Part shown: in pieces, positions 16,540-25,047 of the stretch
Numbering within the stretch: position 1 is the first letter of the stretch
How the letters are laid out: the number at the start of each line of letters is the position of its first letter
DNA from: a bacterium
GTDB taxonomy: Bacteria > Caldisericota > Caldisericia > UBA6126
Reading direction: 5' to 3'
Length of the DNA stretch: 36,363 bases
Assembly (NCBI GenBank): GCA_021372585.1
Contig: JAJFUD010000068.1
Span: forward strand, 1-36,363
The notes under the pieces: model-generated
What the model saw: the letters and a program-made list of their open reading frames with translations, nothing else
Databases searched by the model: none
Told to the model about the DNA's origin: nothing
Position numbers and translations under genes: made by a program

Positions 16540-17577
16540 TTAATAATACTTAACTCTTAGAAGCAGGGGCCATAACTTTTCAATATTCTCTGCAATCTTT
16601 CCTGCTCCTAAGGCAACACATAGAACCGGGTTATCTGAGTTGTTCACCAGGATTCCGGTACCTTCAGAGATATATTTATCCATCCCCCTGAGTAAAGATC
16701 CTCCTCCGGCAAGAAAAATGCCTCTGTCTATGATATCAGCAGCTAAATCCGGGGGGGTTTCCTCCAGGGTTGCTTTGACTGCATCCAAAATACTGATCAT
16801 CACATCATTTAAAGCAATTCGTGTTTCTTCTGAAGTTACCGTGATCGTTCTTGGTAAGCCAGTAATCAAATCACGCCCTTTGATTTCAGCAATCATGATT
16901 TCATCAGAAGGGAAAGCAGAGCCAATTTCAATTTTAATCTCTTCCGCTGTGTAGATTCCAACGAGCAAGTTATATTGTCTCTTCAGGTATTGCAGAATGG
17001 CTTCATTCATCTCATCGCCGGCGATTCGTATGGAATTCTTACAAACCATACCGTTTAAAGAAATGACAGCGACTTCGCAAGTGCCTCCGCCGACATCAAC
17101 AATCATGTTGCCAATGGGCTCGGATATAGGAAGATCTGCTCCAATCGCAGCTGCCATTGGTTCCTGGATTAATCTCGCCTGACGGGCTCCCGCTTGAAGA
17201 GCAGCCTCAATAACTGCCCTCATTTCAACTTCGGTAATGCCTGATGGTATGCCAATAATCAATCTTGGTCGGTTAAAACCAAAAAACCCTTTTCTGCCAC
17301 CAACCTTATTGATTAGATATTCAATCAGTTTTTGGGTAACTTCGAAATTCGCAATAACACCGTCTTTAAGCGGTCTCACGATCTGAATGGCATCCGGTAC
17401 TCTGCCGGCCATCTTTTTTGCATCCACGCCAATAGCGATAATCTCTCCGGTTTCTTTCCTGATCGCGACAATTGACGGTTCACGAAGCATGATGCCTTTT
17501 CCGGCAACATATACTAAAGTATTTGCAGTACCTAAATCAATAGCGATATCTTTGCTGAATCTATCTATTAAACCCAT
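16540..17577 (-). CDS. mreB: rod shape-determining actin MreB
   Basis: This actin-like ATPase has phosphate loop 1 (DIAIDLGTANTLVYV), the MreB-typical REPSIVAI segment, IGIPSGITEVE, phosphate loop 2 (VDVGGGTCEVAV) and the adenosine motif (FLAGGGSLLRG). MreB forms membrane-bound filaments that orient wall synthesis. The frame continues to TTG 17592, but ATG 17577 is chosen: GGAGG lies 5 bases upstream and MGLIDRFSKD is the usual N-terminus, giving 345 residues. The upstream Gx/HepS1-type gene ends 44 bases earlier. Confidence 0.95.
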   Translation of the reverse strand: MGLIDRFSKDIAIDLGTANTLVYVAGKGIMLREPSIVAIRKETGEIIAIGVDAKKMAGRVPDAIQIVRPLKDGVIANFEVTQKLIEYLINKVGGRKGFFGFNRPRLIIGIPSGITEVEMRAVIEAALQAGARQARLIQEPMAAAIGADLPISEPIGNMIVDVGGGTCEVAVISLNGMVCKNSIRIAGDEMNEAILQYLKRQYNLLVGIYTAEEIKIEIGSAFPSDEIMIAEIKGRDLITGLPRTITVTSEETRIALNDVMISILDAVKATLEETPPDLAADIIDRGIFLAGGGSLLRGMDKYISEGTGILVNNSDNPVLCVALGAGKIAENIEKLWPLLLRVKYY

Positions 17578-17620
17578 ACATGCCTCCAACAATGAACTCT
17601 GAACTAATCAATATATCAAT

Positions 17621-17626
17621 ATTATA
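17621..17626 (-). promoter_or_regulatory. possible -10 element of an internal mreB promoter
   Basis: A perfect TATAAT on the minus strand lies about 45 bases before mreB and overlaps the stop of the preceding gene. No convincing -35 element is present 16-18 bases upstream, and there is no extended TG motif. It could allow extra transcription of the shape and division genes, but may be chance in AT-rich DNA. Confidence 0.2.
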
Positions 17627-18152
17627 CTTTGTTTCCAAATAAAACACTCTTGTCTGTTCTGTTTAATACCCATTCCGTAATTTTTCCCGTTAAAAAACCC
17701 GCAATTGCACCTGTAATAATCAAAAAAGGAAGGTAAAAAATAAACAAGTTATAAAACAAATTAGAAAAAAATACTATAATAGCCATAATCTGACCGATAT
17801 TGTGAAAGATACCCCCAATCACTGATATCAATAAAATATTGTTCTTAAACCTGCTTTTCACTAACAACATGCTAAAAATGCTGAAAAATGACCCTCCGAT
17901 ACTGATGAACCAGGTTAATGAATTAAAAGCGGGTTCATAAATAAATGAAAAACAGGATTTACAGATCGCAAAAAACAGAACCATCCAGAAATTCATTCTG
18001 AATAAAACCAATAAAATAACGATATTCGACAAACCGATTTTCAGATGGAATCCTCCGATAGGTATGATAAAAAAAGCTTCGATAAAATGAATAATGATTG
18101 CAACTGCCAATAAAAGCGCAATACGAATTAACTCGTTAAGTGTCATCTTCAT
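17622..18152 (-). CDS. Gx transporter family / heptaprenyl diphosphate synthase component I-like membrane protein
   Basis: This 176-residue protein has about five to six membrane segments and conserved Gly-rich motifs (GGFHLKIGLSN, IGGSFFSIFSML, GGIFHNIGQI). They match the Hpre_diP_synt_I / Gx transporter family (PF07456), a relative of ECF-type small-molecule transporter S-components. In many Firmicutes this family sits beside apbE and a NusG-domain-II gene; here only apbE is present, with a 4-base overlap. The substrate is unknown; a flavin- or quinone-precursor-related role is a guess from context. Despite the historical name, synthesis of heptaprenyl diphosphate is not supported by anything seen here. 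Confidence 0.8.
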   Translation of the reverse strand: MKMTLNELIRIALLLAVAIIIHFIEAFFIIPIGGFHLKIGLSNIVILLVLFRMNFWMVLFFAICKSCFSFIYEPAFNSLTWFISIGGSFFSIFSMLLVKSRFKNNILLISVIGGIFHNIGQIMAIIVFFSNLFYNLFIFYLPFLIITGAIAGFLTGKITEWVLNRTDKSVLFGNKV

Positions 18153-19132
18153 CGAGTTTGGTCTTTGCTTAAGACGATCTTATTTTTTTGGATCACATAA
18201 TAACCCGCTTCAGGAAAATTATCCTGCATATATTCGCTGATTTCCCCAACGGGTAATAGATACAGATAAGTGGATAGAAAATCAGAGAGGATCCCTGTAT
18301 CTGAAACAACGGTGACGCTATCATTGGATGAAGCAGCAGACCCGGTTATGGGATTGATAATATGGCTATACCGGAGATCATTCTGGATAAAGTATTGCTC
18401 TCCATTTGAAGAAGTGGATACAAATCCTTTTTTAACAAGAATGGATGTGATAATATCACTACCGGATGGGTTTTTGATACCAATCGTCTCTTCTTTGTCT
18501 GATTGTATATAGAGGTTTCCGCCAAAATTCAGGGAAAACTCATGCATGCCTTCACTCTGAAGGTATTTTACGATTCTATCCAAGGCTATGCCTTTTATTA
18601 GGCCTGATAAGTTCAATTTCATACCGGGTTTCAGGAATTGAACTTCCTGTTTACCCTCATTGAGTTTGATATAAGCAAAATTAACAGATTTCTTGGTTTC
18701 TTCAATTTCCTGAGGGGTAGGAACCCGGTATTGTCCTTGTTCAAATCCGTATAAATCTTGTAAAGGCTGGAAGCTGATATCAAATAAGCCGTTTGAACTT
18801 GTCCCAAACTCAATCGCTTTTTTTATCGTGTTAAAAGTAACCTCGGATACTTTCACCGGTTCTTTGGATGCATTTTGGTTGATCATCGCTATTTCAGAAT
18901 TTTGGTGATAAGCATTTAGCTGATCATCTATCAAGGCTAACTCCGTTTGAATTTGTTTCAGGACTTTATTCCAATTCACTATTTCATTCGATTGAATCTC
19001 AAAAAAGGTATCCATCGCAAAAAAGATATGCCTGTCAGTATTTTGGTTGGGTTGTTTTAAAAAATGATTACCAAAAACAAGAATGACCAACACTATCAAA
19101 AGCAAGACAATCAGGTAAGAGTATTTTTTCAA
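18149..19132 (-). CDS. apbE: FAD:protein FMN transferase ApbE
   Basis: This 327-residue exported or membrane-anchored flavin transferase has an N-terminal hydrophobic segment (residues 5-22). Family motifs are AMDTFFEIQ, LSGLIKGIALDRIVKYL, FGGNLYIQ, SHIINPITGSAASS and SVTVVSDTGILSDFLSTYLYLLP. ApbE attaches FMN by a phosphoester bond to Thr or Ser of RnfG and RnfD outside the membrane, using FAD and Mg2+. The start is TTG 19132, preceded by GAGG with 5 bases of spacing; the next ATG would remove the membrane anchor. Close linkage to rnfCDGEAB supports Rnf as its client. It overlaps the Gx gene by 4 bases and follows the 782-residue protein by 15. Confidence 0.92.
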   Translation of the reverse strand: MKKYSYLIVLLLIVLVILVFGNHFLKQPNQNTDRHIFFAMDTFFEIQSNEIVNWNKVLKQIQTELALIDDQLNAYHQNSEIAMINQNASKEPVKVSEVTFNTIKKAIEFGTSSNGLFDISFQPLQDLYGFEQGQYRVPTPQEIEETKKSVNFAYIKLNEGKQEVQFLKPGMKLNLSGLIKGIALDRIVKYLQSEGMHEFSLNFGGNLYIQSDKEETIGIKNPSGSDIITSILVKKGFVSTSSNGEQYFIQNDLRYSHIINPITGSAASSNDSVTVVSDTGILSDFLSTYLYLLPVGEISEYMQDNFPEAGYYVIQKNKIVLSKDQTR

Positions 19133-19147
19133 TAAAACCTCTTTAAT

Positions 19148-21496
19148 CTATTGAATTGAATTATGCTTCCACTCACTTACCGGAATGATACTGATACCAA
19201 GAATTTTCTGAGGTAAAGGGTAAGAAGAAATATAATACGCAATTTTCAATTTCTTACATAAAGCGATTGCTTTCGCAGATTCTTCCATGATGGGTAAAGA
19301 ACGCATAAGGTTGGATATTCTTGTTTGATCCTGTAGATTGAGATCGATTTTTCGTAAGTATTCATGTACACCCTGGGGAAGTTTTTTTGCACTGCTGGAT
19401 ACCATATAAGCATTACTAAAACACTGAAGCTGAGATTCATAAAAAAGCCGGTTAGCAGATCCGGGATCCAATACCACATTAGATTGAATGGTATGCTTAT
19501 CAGATGGACTCTGAACGACAGGTTGAATTTCAGTGATCTCATCAGTTGGCTTTTTCTCAGAGACTACACCGACATCTTCCTTCTCAGGTTTTTTGATGTC
19601 TGGCGTTGTACGATGAAATTCTGGGATTTCATCCACTTTATGTAAAGTAGGATATACAATGTTTTTATTAATGGTGTTCAAATCAGGTATCTGGTATTTA
19701 AACACCGGTTTTTCCTCATTTGTGATTGGCTTGGAAGCCTCCGATTCTTCTATCGCAGGAACCTCAGGTTGAACCTTTTCTTTTTGTTCTTCTATTGGTT
19801 TCATCGGCTCAATCTTTTTTTCCCGCTTTTCTCTGATGTGAGATTCCATTTTATTCAGAACAATCAAAAGAATAGCGGTAAAAATACCAATTAAACCAAC
19901 AAAGAAAAAAGTTAACGGTAGGTAGGGAATATGAACCACATTCCTAAAAAATTCCTTGATTTTAAACCAGCTGATGATTCCCTGACCTTGATCAGGGATA
20001 TCTTGAACAATACCCTCACCGAAAGATCCATTCGAACTAATGACAATCGTGTTATCTGATAAAGCAGGAATGTTATAAAATAATCCTTTATTAGTATAGT
20101 TATGAAGCTGGCAAACCATCATATCGGAACTGCTTTCAATGGCAATTTTCTCTAATGGTGTGCTGGATGGCACATCAAAATGAGTGTTTTTCTGAAGTGT
20201 AATCTTTTTATTCACTGCTCCGGAGATAACAACATCGGTATCATTCGTTAAGCCGATTAATTCAATTAAGTTTGTCTGTTCTTTAGAGAATTCCTTTGAC
20301 ACTCTTGTAGTAATAATCCGGAACTGTCTGTCATTGAAAGAGAGTGTATTTCCGGTGATATATTCTCCACCAAAGTTATTGCCTGAGGAAAAAGAACAAA
20401 CCCTGACAGGATAGTTTGATTCTAGGCTAAAATACGTATATTCCGGCTGTTTAGGCAGAAACTCGTCGATTGGTTTAAAAGTTTCAAATTCAAAAACATC
20501 TTTAAACTGATGCTTCTGCTTTCCTTTTTTTTCCCAACTTATCTCTATAGTAGTGTTAGGTTGAAGTGACTGCACCAGCAAATCACCAAAAGCATACCCA
20601 TGAATCTGGTTAAGCGGACCATGAATAAAAGAGAAATTTTCATCATCCAGATAACCAAACTGGATAGTGACGGGATGAGTGCTTATTATTTTATAGGGTC
20701 CAGGTGGCAGATGATCAAGATAATGTCCGCTGTTGGCTGACAGTTTCTTTGAAAATACATTTCTACCGTTCTCATCAAATAAATTTATCTCAGTTTCCTC
20801 ATATGAAGAGATCCAAATATGCTTATGCACATAGATGAATCCGAAATTGGTATAAAGTGTTGTTGTATCGCTATCGCCTGCTTCAATCTTTGTATTGTCT
20901 TTCTGATAATTGATCGAGGAAGCATAGACATACAATGGTTTTTCAGATTTGATGTTTACTAATTGAGGGGATCCGGTTCGCAAAGTATAACTTTTTCCCT
21001 CGCCTAATACTAAAGGCACAGACTCCGGTGAAAATTGTTTTCCATCATTTGAAAAAAACCGGATTCGGTTGTCTGCTTCGGTGGAAATCAAGATCGCTTC
21101 TTTGTAATTTACAAACAAGAAATCCGTACCCGGTGCACTTGGAGAAACGATCTGATCTTGGATTTTGGATGTATCTCCTTTTTTGATGATGATTTTTTTT
21201 TCTTCAAGAGAAGCTAAAGAAATTTGAACAAGCAGTCTATCTCCAGATTCATTAGACTTACGTATAAAGGGCAATTTGACAGTATCGTTTGAATCGCTAA
21301 GCACAACACAGGGTTGATTTTTCCATTCAGGAGGTAAAACAATTTCAACCAGGGAATTAAATTTTGGCAATCCGGATTGATTAGTAATCACGAAATGTAG
21401 AAAAGTATTTTTGGATGTGGAAAAAGCAAGATATGGCACTATTGAAGTAAAAAATACAAGTGATACCAAAAAAAGAAATAACGATTTATTTTTCAT
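19148..21496 (-). CDS. 782-residue exported, single-pass membrane protein of unknown function
   Basis: No family could be assigned. A signal-like hydrophobic segment (residues 5-25) is followed by a beta-rich external region (about 30-510). This region has repeated Ig- or propeller-like strands, vaguely like the N-terminal region of IgGFc-binding proteins. A membrane span comes next (about 521-546), then a Lys/Glu/Pro-rich cytoplasmic linker (547-673). The C-terminal globular domain (674-782) has an opening VVLDPGSANRLFYE and an end ISSYPLPQKILGISIIPVSE that recall a degenerate PIN fold with most acidic residues missing. The ATG lies inside rnfB (11-base overlap) without a clear ribosome site, so it depends on coupling to rnfB. 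Being locked between rnfB and apbE, it is probably connected with Rnf, as an assembly or sensing factor; that is inference. Confidence 0.75.
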   Translation of the reverse strand: MKNKSLFLFLVSLVFFTSIVPYLAFSTSKNTFLHFVITNQSGLPKFNSLVEIVLPPEWKNQPCVVLSDSNDTVKLPFIRKSNESGDRLLVQISLASLEEKKIIIKKGDTSKIQDQIVSPSAPGTDFLFVNYKEAILISTEADNRIRFFSNDGKQFSPESVPLVLGEGKSYTLRTGSPQLVNIKSEKPLYVYASSINYQKDNTKIEAGDSDTTTLYTNFGFIYVHKHIWISSYEETEINLFDENGRNVFSKKLSANSGHYLDHLPPGPYKIISTHPVTIQFGYLDDENFSFIHGPLNQIHGYAFGDLLVQSLQPNTTIEISWEKKGKQKHQFKDVFEFETFKPIDEFLPKQPEYTYFSLESNYPVRVCSFSSGNNFGGEYITGNTLSFNDRQFRIITTRVSKEFSKEQTNLIELIGLTNDTDVVISGAVNKKITLQKNTHFDVPSSTPLEKIAIESSSDMMVCQLHNYTNKGLFYNIPALSDNTIVISSNGSFGEGIVQDIPDQGQGIISWFKIKEFFRNVVHIPYLPLTFFFVGLIGIFTAILLIVLNKMESHIREKREKKIEPMKPIEEQKEKVQPEVPAIEESEASKPITNEEKPVFKYQIPDLNTINKNIVYPTLHKVDEIPEFHRTTPDIKKPEKEDVGVVSEKKPTDEITEIQPVVQSPSDKHTIQSNVVLDPGSANRLFYESQLQCFSNAYMVSSSAKKLPQGVHEYLRKIDLNLQDQTRISNLMRSLPIMEESAKAIALCKKLKIAYYISSYPLPQKILGISIIPVSEWKHNSIQ

Positions 21497-22304
21497 TGAT
21501 TAGTCGAATCGTTTTCATCGGGCAAACCTCCACACATATTCCGCAAAGATCGCATAAATTCCTATCCATTACAGGCAAATTATTCTCTATTCGAATCGCA
21601 TTTTTAGGACATTTTTTCACACAAAGCATACAGGTGGTACACCCTGCTTTACAGACATCCTTGACTTCTTTCCCTTTTTTCTGATTGACGCATAAAGCCA
21701 TAACCTGTTTTTCGAGGGGAGCCAGGACAATCACATTTCTCGGACAAATATCAACGCACATCCCACAACCGGTACAAAGCGAATGATTCACGACAGGCAA
21801 TCCTTTTTTATCCATCGTAATCGCCTCAAAAGGACAAATATCGACGCAATCACCATACCCGATACAACTGTACAAACAAGCTTTATTAAATATCTTTAAG
21901 GTGGTGGCTAGCTTGCAACTTGATACATCTTTAACATACACTTGTTGTGTAGCATTATCAAGATTACCCTGGCATCGAATCACCGCTACTTTTTTGGAAA
22001 AATTACTGGAATCGATCTCAATACCAAGAATAGTGGCTATTTCTGAAGCTGCTCCATTCGATGTTTGCTTGCATTTTTCAATAGAAGCTTTTCCGGTAAC
22101 CAGATTTTCTGCCAGGTTAGCACATCCAGTAAAACCACAAGCCCCACAATTAGCTCCGGGTAATAATTCTGCGATTTTGACAATTCTGGGATCTTCATGT
22201 ACAGCTAATATCTTTGAAAAATAACCAAGCATCACACCAAACACAATTCCGATAACCAGTAAAATAACAGATGACCATAAGACAGTTACAATAAAAGGTG
22301 ACAT
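21486..22304 (-). CDS. rnfB: Rnf complex subunit RnfB, multi-cluster ferredoxin-type
   Basis: This 272-residue protein has one N-terminal membrane helix, then the RnfB [4Fe-4S] domain (NCGACGFTGC ... KC). A series of ferredoxin-like motifs follows: YSCIGYGDCVDICP, CTGCGMCVDICP, CTTCMLCVKKCP and CDLCGICVEVCP. This long form is typical of clostridial Rnf. RnfB receives electrons from reduced ferredoxin and passes them into the membrane complex. ATG 22304 is preceded by GAGGT. It lies 3 bases after rnfA and overlaps the 782-residue gene by 11 bases. Confidence 0.95.
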   Translation of the reverse strand: MSPFIVTVLWSSVILLVIGIVFGVMLGYFSKILAVHEDPRIVKIAELLPGANCGACGFTGCANLAENLVTGKASIEKCKQTSNGAASEIATILGIEIDSSNFSKKVAVIRCQGNLDNATQQVYVKDVSSCKLATTLKIFNKACLYSCIGYGDCVDICPFEAITMDKKGLPVVNHSLCTGCGMCVDICPRNVIVLAPLEKQVMALCVNQKKGKEVKDVCKAGCTTCMLCVKKCPKNAIRIENNLPVMDRNLCDLCGICVEVCPMKTIRLINEK

Positions 22305-22307
22305 ATT

Positions 22308-22895
22308 TTACCTCGCAATTCCTTGCAGACCGAGAAAAGCAATAGCGATAAATGACGCAGCAATAAAGATGATGGGATATCCTTGAAGAAATTTCGGGAT
22401 GGTGATATATCTCATTTTTATTCTGATACCAGCCAACAGAATTAAAGCCAATGTATAACCAATTGACGCACCGATGCTAAATACAATCGCCATCATGAGG
22501 GAATATTGTTCGGTGATGTTTAATAAAGTAACTGCCAATATCATACAATTTGTGGCAATCAGAGGAAGGTAAATTCCCATCGCTCGATATAAAGTAGGAA
22601 CAGCTTTTTTTAGATAAAGCTCTACCAATTGTACAAAAACAGCAATGGTCAGAATGAAAGTGATGGTCTGTAAATATTCCAAGTGTAATGGGACGAGTAT
22701 AAAATAGTAAAGAGCATAACTAATCACAGAGGCCATCACAGTCACAAAGGAGACAGCGCCCCCCATACCGATGGAATTCTCCATACTGGTGGTCATACCA
22801 ACAAAAGAACATAGCGCTAAGAAACGTATAAATACAAAATTCTGTGCAAAAATCGAATTGATAAGAACTGTAAAAATTTCTTTTAAAAATTCCAT
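22308..22895 (-). CDS. rnfA: Rnf complex membrane subunit RnfA
   Basis: This 195-residue, six-helix membrane protein is paralogous to RnfE. QNFVFIRFLALCSFVG includes Cys29, at the position of the conserved cysteine that helps bind an intramembrane [2Fe-2S] cluster between RnfA and RnfE in the Nqr/Rnf family. The NCMIL motif recurs in the second half, showing inverted repeat symmetry. It forms part of the ion-translocating core. It follows rnfE by one base and precedes rnfB by 3. Confidence 0.95.
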   Translation of the reverse strand: MEFLKEIFTVLINSIFAQNFVFIRFLALCSFVGMTTSMENSIGMGGAVSFVTVMASVISYALYYFILVPLHLEYLQTITFILTIAVFVQLVELYLKKAVPTLYRAMGIYLPLIATNCMILAVTLLNITEQYSLMMAIVFSIGASIGYTLALILLAGIRIKMRYITIPKFLQGYPIIFIAASFIAIAFLGLQGIAR

Positions 22896-22896
22896 C

Positions 22897-23508
22897 TTAT
22901 TTTCCTTTGTTCTTTGCTAATCTCTTATTAATAGCATTTATAATCGCTATTTCGATACCGATGATAAAAAAGGCACCGGGGGGTAAAACGAAAATGAGCA
23001 TCGGTTTGATAAAAGATGGAAAAATAGGAAAACCAAATACGGTTCCACTACCAAGCAACTCTCTGATAAAAGCGATGCTGACAATCACCATCCCGTAACC
23101 AACACTCATTCCGAGCGAATCAATCAGAGATGCCAACATAGTGTTTTTTGAGGAGAAAGCCTCTACGCGTCCGATAATGATACAATTCACGACGATTAAT
23201 GGGATAAAAATACCTAGCGACTTATCCAGAGAGGGGGAATAGGCTTTCACAAGCAGCTGGATAATTGTTGTAAAGGATCCTATGACAATAATAAAAATAG
23301 GAATGCGAAGCGTTTTCGGAATTACATTCCGTATCGCAGAGATGGTTAGTTCTGATCCAATCAAAACAAATGAGTAAGCAATAGTCATACCTATCGCATT
23401 GACAGTAGTGACGGATACAGCCAATACGGAACATAAGCCGATCATTAATATCAGAACAGGATTATCCTGCAAAACTCCCCGTAAAAAAACTTGTTTTAAG
23501 TTAGTCAT
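22897..23508 (-). CDS. rnfE: Rnf complex membrane subunit RnfE
   Basis: This 203-residue, six-helix subunit has the RnfE signatures DNPVLILMIGLCSVLAVS (Cys26), AIGMT and NCIIIGRVEAFSSKN. With RnfA it forms the pseudo-symmetric membrane core carrying an iron-sulfur centre. ATG 23508 overlaps the rnfG stop region by 8 bases and is preceded by AGGTGA. Gene order G-E-A matches standard rnfCDGEAB operons. Confidence 0.95.
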   Translation of the reverse strand: MTNLKQVFLRGVLQDNPVLILMIGLCSVLAVSVTTVNAIGMTIAYSFVLIGSELTISAIRNVIPKTLRIPIFIIVIGSFTTIIQLLVKAYSPSLDKSLGIFIPLIVVNCIIIGRVEAFSSKNTMLASLIDSLGMSVGYGMVIVSIAFIRELLGSGTVFGFPIFPSFIKPMLIFVLPPGAFFIIGIEIAIINAINKRLAKNKGK

Positions 23509-24079
23509 TTACTTCACCTACTAATGAGGTTTTTGAAATATCAATTAAGGCTTTGATACCATTCGTGAGGGCTTTCGACGAAATAGTCGCGGCTGTGATT
23601 GCCTTTACATCCTTTTTAACCAAAAAATCATCGGAAATTTTTTTGTTGTTGAATTGTTCCAAAAAAGTTTTAGAGGTTACATTAGCGCCTAAACCCGGTG
23701 TTTCAGTATGTTCTGTCACCATAACTCTTTTTAGTGTCCCGTCTAAGGAAACGCCAATAATAAAAAGAATATTCCCTCCGTATCCTGGAGTAGTGGCAGA
23801 AACCAGGTACCCCATCTGCTGTTTATCCGGTCCGTTGACTATGAAAAAATCTTTTATCACAGTTGATCCGCTTACTTTCTCGATCATCTCTTCCTTTTGA
23901 AGGAACTCAGTTGCTTCAGGAAAAATTTCTTTTTGTGCTTTTTCTAATGCTAGTTTTATTTGCATAGTAATGACCGGTTTTGTCACTGAGTAGGTGATGC
24001 TTAAACCAAGTGCCGCTATCATGGAAACAATTCCCAAGGTCAAACCTAATATGATGATTTCTTTGGCTGATGATTTCAT
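23501..24079 (-). CDS. rnfG: Rnf complex FMN-binding subunit RnfG
   Basis: This 192-residue protein has one N-terminal membrane helix and an external FMN-binding domain. ETPGLGANVTSKTF is the conserved core. The covalent-flavin motif usually reads D-x-x-[ST]-G-A-T; here it is KAITAAT (residues 159-165, Thr165 the expected attachment site), so both the Asp and the Gly are replaced. ApbE encoded nearby would modify it. RnfG passes electrons between the outer and membrane parts of the complex. ATG 24079 overlaps the rnfD stop (ATGA) and has a strong AGGAGG site. Confidence 0.93.
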   Translation of the reverse strand: MKSSAKEIIILGLTLGIVSMIAALGLSITYSVTKPVITMQIKLALEKAQKEIFPEATEFLQKEEMIEKVSGSTVIKDFFIVNGPDKQQMGYLVSATTPGYGGNILFIIGVSLDGTLKRVMVTEHTETPGLGANVTSKTFLEQFNNKKISDDFLVKKDVKAITAATISSKALTNGIKALIDISKTSLVGEVND

Positions 24080-25047
24080 AATTTTTTCACCTCCTGAACG
24101 AATCCGACAGGTTTTTTGATGGATTGATCGAGTAGCGGGGTGATGATATTCATGATCAGGATGGCAAAAGTAGTTCCTTCCGGCATTCCTGAAAATCGAC
24201 GGATGATCATATTAATAAAACCGACACCAAAACCAAAAATCAGTTGATTCTTTGGTAATAACGGGGAAGTAACGTAATCGGTTGCCATAAAAAAGGCACC
24301 AAAAACAATGCCACCGCTTAACAACATCACCACAACATCTAATTTAAAAAGGAGCGATAAAACGATCACTGTAACAAGATAAGAACAAGTGATTCTCCAG
24401 CTCACCACTTTCGTAAATAATAAAAAGAGAAAACCGATTAGCATCGCGGGGAAACATATTTCTCCGATACTCCCACCCCGTAATCCCAGCAAAAGAGACC
24501 GGTAAGCAAGCTGCAGCGTCCCCCCCAGTGATGCAACCACCTGATTTAATCCTTCACTCCCGAAGTTTGCCATTTTATACAGGTTTAATGGAGTGGCAGT
24601 AGTAACGTGGGAATAAGGCATTATCCATTGAGTAGATTCTATTGGGAATGAAAGTAATAAAGTGGCTCTTCCGATAAGTGCCGGATTAAAAGGATTCTGT
24701 CCCATACCCCCAAATACTTGCTTCGATAGGATAGCGACAAAACTACCGATCAAAGGCATCCACCATGGAGACATCGGGCTGATGGTTAACACCAGCAACA
24801 AACCTGTCAAGGCAGCACTTCCGTCTAGATAGGAAAAAGGAATATGAAGTATTTTCTGTAAAATAGCTTCAGATAGCACTGCTGTCAGCACTCCGATGAC
24901 TAACAGCAACCCAATCTGCCACCATCCATAATAAGCCATCCCTATCACGGCCGAAGGCAATAATGCTGCACAGACAGAGAGCATAATATTTCTGGTGGTT
25001 ATACCAGAGCGAATATGCGGAGAAGATGAAATGGATAACAGGTTCAT
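24076..25047 (-). CDS. rnfD: Rnf complex membrane subunit RnfD
   Basis: This 323-residue polytopic membrane protein has RnfD hallmarks: SPHIRSGITTRNIM at the start, LDGSAALTGLLL, MGQNPFNPALIGRA, and the flavinylation region TTATPL (Thr152 the likely covalent FMN site). The frame is open further upstream, but ATG 25047 is the true start because it overlaps the rnfC TGA (ATGA) and AGGAG precedes it; upstream residues look like non-coding translation. It is an ion-translocating core subunit with riboflavin/FMN cofactors. Confidence 0.95.
   Translation of the reverse strand: MNLLSISSSPHIRSGITTRNIMLSVCAALLPSAVIGMAYYGWWQIGLLLVIGVLTAVLSEAILQKILHIPFSYLDGSAALTGLLLVLTISPMSPWWMPLIGSFVAILSKQVFGGMGQNPFNPALIGRATLLLSFPIESTQWIMPYSHVTTATPLNLYKMANFGSEGLNQVVASLGGTLQLAYRSLLLGLRGGSIGEICFPAMLIGFLFLLFTKVVSWRITCSYLVTVIVLSLLFKLDVVVMLLSGGIVFGAFFMATDYVTSPLLPKNQLIFGFGVGFINMIIRRFSGMPEGTTFAILIMNIITPLLDQSIKKPVGFVQEVKKL

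Noticed and set aside
17578-17592. TTG start giving a longer MreB
   Set aside because: The strong GGAGG lies between the TTG and ATG 17577, so the ATG is the real start and matches the usual MreB N-terminus.
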